Of a stretch of 15,779 nucleotides of DNA, positions 1 through 6,627 are shown one piece after another (the stretch's first letter is position 1; each line of letters begins with the position of its first letter). The notes under the pieces were generated by a model. That model saw only the letters and a program-made list of their open reading frames with translations. It was not told the DNA's origin and did not search any database. A program made the position numbers and the translations under genes. The stretch is from assembly GCA_030671985.1 (NCBI GenBank), contig DAOVHI010000014.1, forward strand, positions 1 to 15,779. Direction: 5' to 3'. Source of the DNA: JAHJDO01 sp030671985 [NCBI: bacterium]. GTDB taxonomy: Bacteria > JAHJDO01.

Positions 1-160
1 AATATTTTCTCAGTTCGGAAGATTTAGAAGCGAATTGACTGTCCACAATCTGTTGCTTTTTCCTTATAGAGCTGGCTAATGTAAAATATAACACGCCAAG
101 AACAACCAATGCCAGCACGCCTATTCCTATCAGCACATATTTTTCTGGAACACGTCTCAA
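1..160 (-). CDS. pilO: PilO-like type IV pilus inner-membrane protein, N-terminal part only
   Basis: Only the first 53 codons are inside the window; the gene continues past base 1. I place the start at a TTG (bases 160-158), 4 nt after the PilM-PilN stop, because an AAGGA Shine-Dalgarno lies 8 nt upstream of it and no ATG is available. The peptide has a short basic N-terminus (RRVPEKY), one hydrophobic membrane segment at about residues 8-31, then a polar, probably helical stretch rich in K, Q and S. This short-cytoplasmic, single-TM, coiled-coil layout is that of PilO (or GspM in type II secretion), which pairs with PilN in the periplasm. The call relies largely on position directly after pilM/pilN; too little sequence is visible to separate PilO from GspM by motif. 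Confidence 0.6.
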   Translation of the reverse strand, partial: MRRVPEKYVLIGIGVLALVVLGVLYFTLASSIRKKQQIVDSQFASKSSELRKY

Positions 161-164
161 TCTT

Positions 165-1757
165 CTATTCCTTCTTTGATATAAGATTTAATTCAAATTG
201 GACACTAACCCGTTCCGCAGAACCTTCATTTTCAACAACAGATGTAATTTTGTTTTCTTTCGTAGAAACCAGTTCCGCGTCTTCAAAATACGGCGAAGAT
301 TTTAATCGGGAAATAAAATTGCTCAGAGCAGGATATGAGTCTGCCAACCCAACTAGTAATAAGACACCATCTTTCTCTTCCACATAGGATGAGAATTGCG
401 AAATAACAATACTGGAAGTGGTAAGTCTGCTTATTTCCATTAGCGTTCTCGGCCACAAATCTCTCTTAAAAATTACGGACTTAGAAATCTTCAATCTCTG
501 TTTTATCTTTATTCTCTCATTCTCTAATTCCTCTATTCTGGGAATAAAAGAACTGCATTTATTTAACATGTCATTTACTTGCTGCAGCTTGGAGCTCTTA
601 ATCGCATAACTCTGAACTGTAAATACATGCACCGTCATAAAGATTGATATCGACAGAATCGCCGATATAATTAACGAGGTTCTTTTATTCTTAAGTTTTT
701 TCTCTGTAATTATCTCAGGAGGAAGAAGATTTGCTTTCGTATCAGATTCATTAAGTGCCGTTAACGCAGATCCAATAGCAACACTCCATGCATTGGGACT
801 CTGCCCTGTAATATCCAGAATCGCCTTATTGCTAATCAAAATATTTGAAAAAGGTGTTAGTCCAACTACCTGCAGTTTAAGATTATCGGATAGGAATGCC
901 GCAATCTCTTTTTGTCCGGAAGCCTGTCCTGTTAAAATAGCTTTGCTGAATTTTGACTTTCTATCCATCTGAGACATATAAAAACTAATTGACCGATGGA
1001 TCTCACCACTCAAAGTTTCCAAAACAGATACGGCTGTACCAATGCTTCCATCCTTTAACTTTAATTTTTCAGCATCTTCAAACCCTATATCTCTATCCTT
1101 TTGAACTATCCTCGTAATGTCATTCCCTGCAACACGTATTGATCTGGCAAAAACTAATTGTCTGCCTTTTGCAACACCAATACATGCCGATGTTGCCCCT
1201 ATATCTATTAGCACAGTCGGTTCGTCAGCTAACATATTATTAAATTTGGCACAATTGAATACGGCAAATGAAGTGGGTTCAATTATATCTGCGAACATTC
1301 CTACGGCGGAAATCCTAGCCAGAAGATCATAAATTAGCTCTGATTTTACGGCAAGTAAAGCAATATTTATTTCGGAAGTGGTTTTATCATCATTCTCTAA
1401 AATCTGATAATCCCAAATAACATCCTCTAACGGGAATGGAACTTGTTGTTGAGCTTCGTACTTTATAATCTGCTTTATTCTATTCGCTCCTACAGATGGA
1501 ATCTTAAAGTGTCGTACAATAACAGAACGACCCTGCATAGCTACTACTAACCGAGATTTTGAGAGTTTTTTAAAAGAGGAGATTGCCTCTATAAGCGCTG
1601 AAACTGTATTTTCTTCTTTTGGCGTCCCATCCGTTGCCTTAATCTTGACAATACTCGCGTTCTTAAGCTCTATTCCTCGAGAAGTCTTTACAAGCTCTAC
1701 AACCTTAATGGAATTACTGCCAATATCAAGTCCAACACCACTTTTAGCCTTAGCCAT
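165..1757 (-). CDS. PilM-PilN fusion protein, type IV pilus/type II secretion platform
   Basis: A 530-residue protein joining two proteins that are usually separate. Residues 1 to about 335 are PilM, an actin-like cytoplasmic ATPase-fold protein: phosphate-1 loop GLDIGSNSIKVVEL (8-22), phosphate-2-like VLIDIGATSACIGV (182-195), and adenosine-motif-like ILTGQASGQ (274-282). Residues 343-349 are NLLPPEI, matching the cytoplasmic N-terminal peptide of PilN that normally docks on PilM. A membrane segment follows at about 361-381, then a coiled-coil-like stretch (385-425) and a periplasmic PilN domain to the end. The start is ATG at 1757, with AAGG 7 nt upstream and a sigma70-type promoter at 1792-1820. 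The stop lies 4 nt before the PilO-like gene. The protein would anchor the PilMNO platform that links the cytoplasmic ATPases to the pilus. Separate pilM and pilN genes are the common arrangement, so the fusion is notable. Confidence 0.9.
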   Translation of the reverse strand: MAKAKSGVGLDIGSNSIKVVELVKTSRGIELKNASIVKIKATDGTPKEENTVSALIEAISSFKKLSKSRLVVAMQGRSVIVRHFKIPSVGANRIKQIIKYEAQQQVPFPLEDVIWDYQILENDDKTTSEINIALLAVKSELIYDLLARISAVGMFADIIEPTSFAVFNCAKFNNMLADEPTVLIDIGATSACIGVAKGRQLVFARSIRVAGNDITRIVQKDRDIGFEDAEKLKLKDGSIGTAVSVLETLSGEIHRSISFYMSQMDRKSKFSKAILTGQASGQKEIAAFLSDNLKLQVVGLTPFSNILISNKAILDITGQSPNAWSVAIGSALTALNESDTKANLLPPEIITEKKLKNKRTSLIISAILSISIFMTVHVFTVQSYAIKSSKLQQVNDMLNKCSSFIPRIEELENERIKIKQRLKISKSVIFKRDLWPRTLMEISRLTTSSIVISQFSSYVEEKDGVLLLVGLADSYPALSNFISRLKSSPYFEDAELVSTKENKITSVVENEGSAERVSVQFELNLISKKE

Positions 1758-1791
1758 AAAATCGCCTTATGCTTAACTTAAACAGCTTCGG

Positions 1792-1820
1792 ATTCTACCA
1801 CCACCATTTTCTTTTGTCAA
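1792..1820 (-). promoter_or_regulatory. sigma70-type promoter of the pilM operon
   Basis: Read on the minus strand: TTGACA (1820-1815), a 17-bp spacer, then TAGAAT (1797-1792). The match is 6/6 and 5/6 to consensus at optimal spacing. It lies between the tRNA-Gly gene and pilM, about 35 nt before the pilM start codon. This is pattern evidence only. Confidence 0.75.
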
Positions 1821-1842
1821 GAACAGACAATAGCAACCTTTT

Positions 1843-1916
1843 TGGAGCGGGTGATGGGAATCGGACCCACGCTATTAGCTTGGAAGGCTAAAGTTCTACC
1901 ACTGAACTACACCCGC
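1843..1916 (-). tRNA. tRNA-Gly (anticodon UCC)
   Basis: A 74-nt cloverleaf with encoded CCA. The acceptor stem is 7 perfect pairs (GCGGGTG/CACCCGC) with discriminator T. The D stem is GTTC/GAAC with the usual GG in the loop. The anticodon stem is TTAGC/GCTAA around CTTCCAA, giving anticodon TCC (reads GGA/GGG, glycine). The variable loop is 4 nt. The T stem is GTGGG/CCCAT with one G-T pair, and the T loop is TCCGATT. The T loop is odd: position 55, almost universally T (pseudouridine), is C here (base 1864 on the plus strand is g). The gene has its own promoter and a hairpin leader; no clear terminator follows it before the pilM promoter. Confidence 0.96.
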
Positions 1917-1920
1917 ATGC

Positions 1921-1954
1921 CTTTGAACCAACGATTTAAATCGTTGGTTCAAAG
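1921..1954. repeat. perfect 34-bp palindrome in the tRNA-Gly 5' leader (element copy A)
   Basis: Each 17-nt arm is ctttgaaccaacgattt followed directly by its exact reverse complement, with no spacer. It begins 4 nt after the pfkB stop codon (minus-strand order) and ends 4 nt before the tRNA 5' end, just downstream of the tRNA promoter -10 box. It has no following T-run in the transcription direction, so it is not a standard intrinsic terminator. It shares length, ends (TTTGAA...TTCAA) and centre (TYTAAA) with a second palindrome at 11909-11942, which suggests a mobile or amplified palindromic element. In RNA it would form a hairpin just ahead of the RNase P cleavage site. Confidence 0.9.
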
Positions 1955-1957
1955 ACT

Positions 1958-1985
1958 ATTATACATAGCTAAAAGATTGTGTCAA
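1958..1985 (-). promoter_or_regulatory. near-consensus sigma70 promoter for tRNA-Gly, inside the pfkB 3' end
   Basis: On the minus strand TTGACA (1985-1980), a 16-bp spacer, then TATAAT (1963-1958): both hexamers match consensus 6/6. The promoter overlaps the last codons of the PfkB kinase gene, and the stop TAA (1961-1959) lies within the -10 box. Transcription would start at roughly 1950-1953, in the first arm of the palindrome, about 35 nt before the mature tRNA. Confidence 0.82.
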
Positions 1986-2894
1986 CTTCCTTACATCCGG
2001 TATTTTAATGAACTCTTTGATACGCTTTTTTATTTCATATTCACTAAGATTTGCTAGCCTGTTAAGACTAAAATCCTCCACAGTAAAAGATGCCATTATC
2101 GTCCCATAAACCAATGCTCGGAGAATGATATTATCTCGAAAATTTTCGATATCAATTTTGGAAATACAGCCTAAAAATCCACCGCCAAAACTATCTCCCG
2201 CACCTGTAGGGTCAATCACATTTTTCACAGGATATGCCGGCAATGAAAAACGGCTGTATCCAGTAAAGAGCATCACTCCATATTCCCCTTTTTTTATCAC
2301 TACATATTTTACACCCAATTTTAATATTTCATCGGCTGCTTTTGTAATATCGGGTTCTCCTGCCAGCTGCATCGCTTCACTATCGTTCAGCATAACTATA
2401 TCCGCCCGCTTAAACACTTCTAGAAGTTTGCTCTTTTTATTCTCTATCCAAATATCCATTGTATCGCAGACAACCAGTTTCGGATTTTCAATCTGATTTA
2501 GAACGTAGAGTTGAAGTTCCGGATCAATATTTGCGAGAAAAACATATTCTGACTTCTTATGCTTATCTGTAAGTTCCGGACAGAAGTTTTCTAAAACACC
2601 AAGATCCACAGACAATGTTTCCCTTTGATTAATGTCTTCCTTATAAACTCCCGACCATCTAAATGTTTTACCATCCTCTATTTGCAATCCGGTGATATCT
2701 ATTCCTTTTTCATTAAACAGATCCATATACTGTTGCGGAAAGTCCTCTCCTACGGCTGCCACTAAACGAACTTCTCCAAAAGAGCTTGCTGCGCATGCAA
2801 AATAAGACGCTGAGCCGCCAAGAACATTCTTTGTCTCTTCAAGTGGAGTCTTAACAGAATCCAAAGCAACAGAACCTACTACTAATATACTCAT
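1959..2894 (-). CDS. PfkB-family carbohydrate/nucleoside kinase
   Basis: A 311-residue ribokinase-fold kinase that would phosphorylate a sugar or nucleoside with ATP in the cytosol. Visible family marks are the N-terminal strand ILVVGSVALDSV (3-14), substrate-loop GGSASYF (26-32), AAVGEDFP (46-53), NDSE (170-173, metal/phosphate region) and the second PfkB signature DPTGAGDSFGGGF (228-240), with the catalytic base Asp234 and the GAGD anion hole. The length is normal for the family. The substrate cannot be read from sequence; adenosine-kinase-like and sugar-kinase relatives share these motifs. The ATG overlaps the stop of the upstream glycosyltransferase gene (ATGA) and has a GAGGG site 7 nt upstream, so translation is probably coupled. 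The last codons double as a tRNA promoter. Placement after an LPS-type glycosyltransferase weakly suggests a sugar substrate. Confidence 0.88.
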   Translation of the reverse strand: MSILVVGSVALDSVKTPLEETKNVLGGSASYFACAASSFGEVRLVAAVGEDFPQQYMDLFNEKGIDITGLQIEDGKTFRWSGVYKEDINQRETLSVDLGVLENFCPELTDKHKKSEYVFLANIDPELQLYVLNQIENPKLVVCDTMDIWIENKKSKLLEVFKRADIVMLNDSEAMQLAGEPDITKAADEILKLGVKYVVIKKGEYGVMLFTGYSRFSLPAYPVKNVIDPTGAGDSFGGGFLGCISKIDIENFRDNIILRALVYGTIMASFTVEDFSLNRLANLSEYEIKKRIKEFIKIPDVRKLTQSFSYV

Positions 2895-4720
2895 GCAAAT
2901 TCCCTCATCCTTTTAGAAATTTTAGTAAATACTTCTTCCACGCTCACCTCTTCCATACATTTGTGAGTATTTGGACATTCCCGAAGAAAACACGGCGAAC
3001 AGCTAACTTTCTTGTATATTACCCGTAATTTCTCGGATGGAATCGTGACAGTATCCGGATCTGTCGGACCAAAGATCGCCAGTGTCGGAACCATTAATGC
3101 AGATGCAATATACAGAGGTCCGGTATCTCCCGTTACAAATAATTTGCATTTATTAACTAAGCCTATGCTATCCTGAAGAGTTGTCTTCCCAGCTGCCACA
3201 ACGCATTTGTTTCTTAATCCCCTTGCCAGCGCATTTACAAGATTTTGTTCATGCGGTCCGCCAAACAGAACCAGTTTCACGTTATAAGTCTTTATTAGAT
3301 TCTTTCCTAATTCCACGTATTTTTTAACAGGCCAGCACTTTGCTTTCCCATACGCAGCCCCAGGATTAAACCCTATTACCGTATCGACTCTATTTATCTT
3401 GTTTTCTTTGAGGAATCTCTTTGCAAAAGCTTTTCCATGTTCCGAAACATTGAGAACCAGTTTCCTGTTTGCGGGCCTTTTACCTATTAAGCTTACAATA
3501 TTTATAAAATAATCTATTCTGAGAGCGTTAAATTCTATTTCTTTTGTGCGTTGAGTTGATACATTAAGCAGGAAACCTCTGCAATTCGTTTTGTAACCAA
3601 CTCTGTGTTTTGCCCCCGTTAAGAACAATAACAACGCCGAACTGAAAGAATTAGGAAACGCTATTCCCATGTCAAATTTCTCTTTTCTTAATTTTTTGAT
3701 TACCCTGATGTACTCAAAAAAGTTCTTTGGATTGCAGGTAACAATATCATCAATAAACGAATTGCTAATAAACACATCCCTAGTCCATTCTTTCCCGACA
3801 ATAGCAATTTTTGCATGCGGGAAATTCTTTGCCAGTTGAGTAATTGCCGGCGTAGTCATAACAGCGTCTCCTATCCAGTTAACGCTTCTGATAATAATTT
3901 TCTTAACTTCCCCGTCATTTATTTTTTGTGTTTTCTCTTTTTTTTTCTGAGGCTTTTCTATGCCCTTAAAGCCAATACTATGCGTTGTCTCCCATGCTTT
4001 TGCATATTTAGAGAACATATAAAAAGCACCTAATGCACACACCACTATTCCAACAATACCATCCAAAAAACCTCTTTTAAGAATGTACATTTTAAAGAAC
4101 TTACCAAAAGGCCATAGAATTAAATGTGATATGCCTATCCTATGTTTCTTCTTCAATATTTCTTTGGCGGCAAAATCAGTATATTTATTAAATTTACAGA
4201 AATAATGTTCCAAATTACGATATGGCTGATGGATTAGATCCCCCTTCAAATATCCTTCGGAACCTTTCAATTCGACGCTCGAACCTAATTCCCTGTCTTT
4301 GTATACTGCTCCATCCCGTCGAAATAGCCGCAAGACATGGTCAGGATACCATCCACAATAGTTAACCGGTTTCCCCAAAAAATAATTCCTGCGGGCTATA
4401 TAATAGCCGTTCGGAACAGGTCTGTTTCTCATAAGTTTTCTTATATTCCTGGATAACTCCGCCGTTAATGCTTCATCAGAATCAACTACCAATATCCAGT
4501 CACTTGTTATTCTCTTTAATGCCCAATTCAGCTGTTTCCCATAATTTATATACTTGTTATAATATATTCTGTCGGTATACGTTTTTGCTATCTCAATTGT
4601 TTTATCCGTGCTTCCTGAATCCACTACAACTATGTCCGTTATCCACTTAATGCTTTCAAGGCATTTCTCTAATGTGTCGGATGAATTATGGGTCAAAATT
4701 ATTGCGCATAAACTAGGCAT
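2891..4720 (-). CDS. Two-domain glycosyltransferase: GT2 fused to GT9 (ADP-heptose:LPS heptosyltransferase-like)
   Basis: This 609-residue protein carries two transferases. Residues 1 to about 245 are a GT-A fold family 2 enzyme of the WaaE/KdtX-like type: CAIILTHNSSDTLEKCLESI at the N-terminus, VVVDSGSTDKT (31-41), and the metal-binding DSD at 80-82. A hydrophobic stretch at about 221-236 may sit on the membrane. A lysine-rich linker (250-272) leads to a GT9 domain: IIIRSVNWIGDAVMTTPA (275-292), FNPGAAYGKAKCWP (451-464), VTGDTGPLYIASAL (529-542), and the C-terminal cysteine group C574, C577, C582, C588 seen in WaaF-like proteins. GT9 enzymes add heptose to LPS core on the inner face of the inner membrane. 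The A9 run coding the linker (3938-3946) is a possible slippage or indel site. The start ATG is 1 nt after the aminotransferase stop; the end overlaps pfkB. Confidence 0.88.
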   Translation of the reverse strand: MPSLCAIILTHNSSDTLEKCLESIKWITDIVVVDSGSTDKTIEIAKTYTDRIYYNKYINYGKQLNWALKRITSDWILVVDSDEALTAELSRNIRKLMRNRPVPNGYYIARRNYFLGKPVNYCGWYPDHVLRLFRRDGAVYKDRELGSSVELKGSEGYLKGDLIHQPYRNLEHYFCKFNKYTDFAAKEILKKKHRIGISHLILWPFGKFFKMYILKRGFLDGIVGIVVCALGAFYMFSKYAKAWETTHSIGFKGIEKPQKKKEKTQKINDGEVKKIIIRSVNWIGDAVMTTPAITQLAKNFPHAKIAIVGKEWTRDVFISNSFIDDIVTCNPKNFFEYIRVIKKLRKEKFDMGIAFPNSFSSALLLFLTGAKHRVGYKTNCRGFLLNVSTQRTKEIEFNALRIDYFINIVSLIGKRPANRKLVLNVSEHGKAFAKRFLKENKINRVDTVIGFNPGAAYGKAKCWPVKKYVELGKNLIKTYNVKLVLFGGPHEQNLVNALARGLRNKCVVAAGKTTLQDSIGLVNKCKLFVTGDTGPLYIASALMVPTLAIFGPTDPDTVTIPSEKLRVIYKKVSCSPCFLRECPNTHKCMEEVSVEEVFTKISKRMREFA

Positions 4721-4721
4721 A

Positions 4722-5828
4722 TTATTTCCCCGATAAGTTTTGAAGAATTTCTATTCCTTTATACAATACCTCATTCTCTGCAGCATAACAAAGACGGAAG
4801 TGGGTCTTCTTTTCTGAAAACACGTTTCCCGGAATAATTAATAAATTGTTATCAATAGCCTTACCAACAAATTCCTCGTCAGTAAGCCCGTCAGGAGTCT
4901 TTACAAACATATAAAATGCGCCTTCCGGCTTTAATATATCAAAATAATCTTTTAAGCCATTATACATTATATCTCTTTTTTCTTTATATGAATCTATTAA
5001 GTGGGCTACATTATAATCCATGGCTTTAAGCCCGCTATACTGAACAATTGAAGGCGCGCAAACAAAAGTATACTGCTGCAATTTAATCATTTCATCCAGC
5101 AGCCATTTCGGGCCTCCCGCCCAGCCGAGTCTCCATCCTGTCATAGCATAGGTCTTTGAGAACCCGTTCAGAACCAATGTGTTTTCATATATCTCCGCAA
5201 TAGAAACAGATTCTTCTTCATAAATAAACTCGTTATAAATTTCGTCTGAAATTATAAGAATATTGTGTTTAGCAGCTATATCCGCAAGGTTTTTTAGCTG
5301 ATCTTTGCTGTACACAGCGCCGGTTGGATTGCATGGACTGTTTATTACAATAATTTTTGTTTTCTTAGATATAGCCTGCTCAACTTTATCAATAGGGATA
5401 TCAAACGACGGATATGTATCAACAAAAACAGGAATGCCTCCCATTACCTTGATCAGATGTTTATACATTACAAAATAAGGATCAGGCACAATAACTTCGT
5501 CGCCCGGATTGATAAGGCACATAAAGGCTAACATGAGTCCGCCTGAAACACCGGAAGTAATCATTATCTCCTCTAAACTTATGTTCTTCTTCTCTTGCTG
5601 AACCTTAATCTTTTCTCTCAATTCAGGGATGCCTTGGGTAAGCGTATATTTATTCAATCCGTTTTGAATTGCTTGTATAGCTGTTTTTTTGACCTCCTCC
5701 GACACATCAAAATGTGGTTGCCCTATACTCAGATTTACAGGATCCTTCAACTTAGACGCTAAAGCAAAAACCTTCCTTATCCCCGAAGAATCTATTAAAG
5801 ACATCCTGTCTGCAATTGCACTGTTCAT
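4722..5828 (-). CDS. PLP-dependent class I aminotransferase (aspartate/aromatic type)
   Basis: A 368-residue fold-type I aminotransferase; it moves an amino group between an amino acid and a 2-oxo acid using pyridoxal phosphate. Motifs are NLSIGQPHFD (32-41), NKYTLTQGIPELRE (59-72), NSPCNPTG (163-170), SDEIYNEF (194-201) with Asp195 and Tyr198 as cofactor contacts, the Schiff-base Lys225 in GFSKTYAMTGWRLGW, and Arg233 in the same block. The C-terminal region has the substrate-carboxylate Arg in HFRLCYA. The closest general match is the AspC/PatA type I-gamma group, but donor and acceptor cannot be told from sequence. The ATG at 5828 shares one base with the stop of the VapB-like gene (TAATG) and has AGGAG about 11 nt upstream, so it is likely translationally coupled. 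Confidence 0.9.
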   Translation of the reverse strand: MNSAIADRMSLIDSSGIRKVFALASKLKDPVNLSIGQPHFDVSEEVKKTAIQAIQNGLNKYTLTQGIPELREKIKVQQEKKNISLEEIMITSGVSGGLMLAFMCLINPGDEVIVPDPYFVMYKHLIKVMGGIPVFVDTYPSFDIPIDKVEQAISKKTKIIVINSPCNPTGAVYSKDQLKNLADIAAKHNILIISDEIYNEFIYEEESVSIAEIYENTLVLNGFSKTYAMTGWRLGWAGGPKWLLDEMIKLQQYTFVCAPSIVQYSGLKAMDYNVAHLIDSYKEKRDIMYNGLKDYFDILKPEGAFYMFVKTPDGLTDEEFVGKAIDNNLLIIPGNVFSEKKTHFRLCYAAENEVLYKGIEILQNLSGK

Positions 5829-6019
5829 TAAGTTACTCTCCTGCGAGGTACAATATGCAAGTTCTTTTCGCTCCCTCCTAATCTAGCCAGTCTTTTACTT
5901 CCCTCTCTGGCAATTAATGCTTCCAAGCCCAACCTAACTAGAGTAGTTTTTTCCTTGATCCCAGTAAGTTTTGATACTTTTTGAATCAAGTCATCTTTAA
6001 TATTTAGTGTTGTTCTCAT
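5828..6019 (-). CDS. VapB-type antitoxin, no toxin partner adjacent
   Basis: A 63-residue protein starting MRTTLNIKDD. I prefer this ATG (6019) over one 21 nt upstream because a strong AAAGGAG sits 7 nt before it and family members start here. It has a short beta strand (RTTLNI), two helices (DLIQKVSKLTG, KTTLVRLGLEALI) forming a ribbon-helix-helix DNA-binding fold, and a C-terminal toxin-binding tail KRLARLGGSEKN...PRRR, typical of VapB antitoxins of the DUF2191 type. A VapC PIN-domain toxin gene normally follows directly; here the next gene, overlapping by one base, is an aminotransferase, and none of the neighbours is a PIN protein. It may be a solitary antitoxin left after toxin loss, or a transcription repressor acting on this operon. 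Confidence 0.82.
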   Translation of the reverse strand: MRTTLNIKDDLIQKVSKLTGIKEKTTLVRLGLEALIAREGSKRLARLGGSEKNLHIVPRRRVT

Positions 6020-6033
6020 ATAGCAACTCCTTT

Positions 6034-6056
6034 CATACAATATGCATATATGTCAA
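6034..6056 (-). promoter_or_regulatory. possible VapB operator/promoter region
   Basis: Just upstream of the VapB-like gene the minus strand has TTGACA (6056-6051) and an exact 10-bp palindrome ATATGCATAT (6040-6049). An ATG-rich palindrome ahead of vapB is the usual place for ribbon-helix-helix autoregulation. No -10 box sits at proper spacing from the TTGACA, so an active promoter is uncertain. Confidence 0.3.
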
Positions 6057-6096
6057 TATTTTTGTGCTGACTAGACACACAGGTAACGTTTCTTTT

Positions 6097-6627
6097 TTAC
6101 TCCTTTAACAATTTTAGGATAGCGGGTTCTAACACTTCCAGTTTTTGCAAACCAAATCCTTTTCCATATATTCTGCCATATTTATCAATCATAAATATAG
6201 TTGGAAAACTTCTAATACCTCCATACAACTCATATACATACTTCTTTCCTATGAGAACTTTGTATGTTATGCCAATTTTTTTCGAAAACAACCTTACAGG
6301 ATATAAACTCCCTTCATCCATTACAACTGCCAGAATTACAACTCCCCGCCTGCTATAAACGTTCTGTATATACTGTAAATATTCTGCCTGCTTTTTTGAA
6401 AGAGGATCCCAGCTATACCAGAACTCCAGAATAACAACCTTGCCAATAAATGAAGACAGAGATACCTTGTCCCCATCCATGCTCGTCAGCGCAAAATCCG
6501 GAGCTTGAGGATATTTGCCAAGTGTTACCCGCTGTTTACCGGCACATGACGTAATAAGAAAACATGCGACTAAAGCAATTATAGCCTTACATGCATAGCT
6601 ATTCTGTAACGGCTTGAATGGAATCAT
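6097..6627 (-). CDS. Thioredoxin-fold (TlpA/AhpC-TSA-like) lipoprotein lacking redox cysteines
   Basis: A 176-residue exported protein. The N-terminus has a lysine-containing start, hydrophobic core AIIALVACFLI (15-25) and lipobox ITSC with lipidated Cys28, so it should be anchored to a membrane facing the periplasm. The rest is a TlpA/peroxiredoxin-like domain: APDFALTSMDGDKVSLSSFIGKVV, then EFWYSWDPLSKKQ (68-80), and the cis-proline loop SFPTIFMIDKYGRI (140-153, Pro142). Where TlpA proteins carry W-C-P-P-C, this one has W73-D74-P75-L76-S77; both catalytic cysteines are gone, so ordinary thiol-disulfide exchange is not expected. It may be a binding or chaperone-like member. The gene overlaps the end of bioA by 29 nt; the Shine-Dalgarno at this ATG is weak, but no later in-frame start keeps the signal peptide. 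Confidence 0.82.
   Translation of the reverse strand: MIPFKPLQNSYACKAIIALVACFLITSCAGKQRVTLGKYPQAPDFALTSMDGDKVSLSSFIGKVVILEFWYSWDPLSKKQAEYLQYIQNVYSRRGVVILAVVMDEGSLYPVRLFSKKIGITYKVLIGKKYVYELYGGIRSFPTIFMIDKYGRIYGKGFGLQKLEVLEPAILKLLKE

Noticed and set aside
1817-1842. Intrinsic terminator after tRNA-Gly.
   Set aside because: No GC-rich hairpin followed by a T-run is seen on the minus strand between the tRNA and the pilM promoter.
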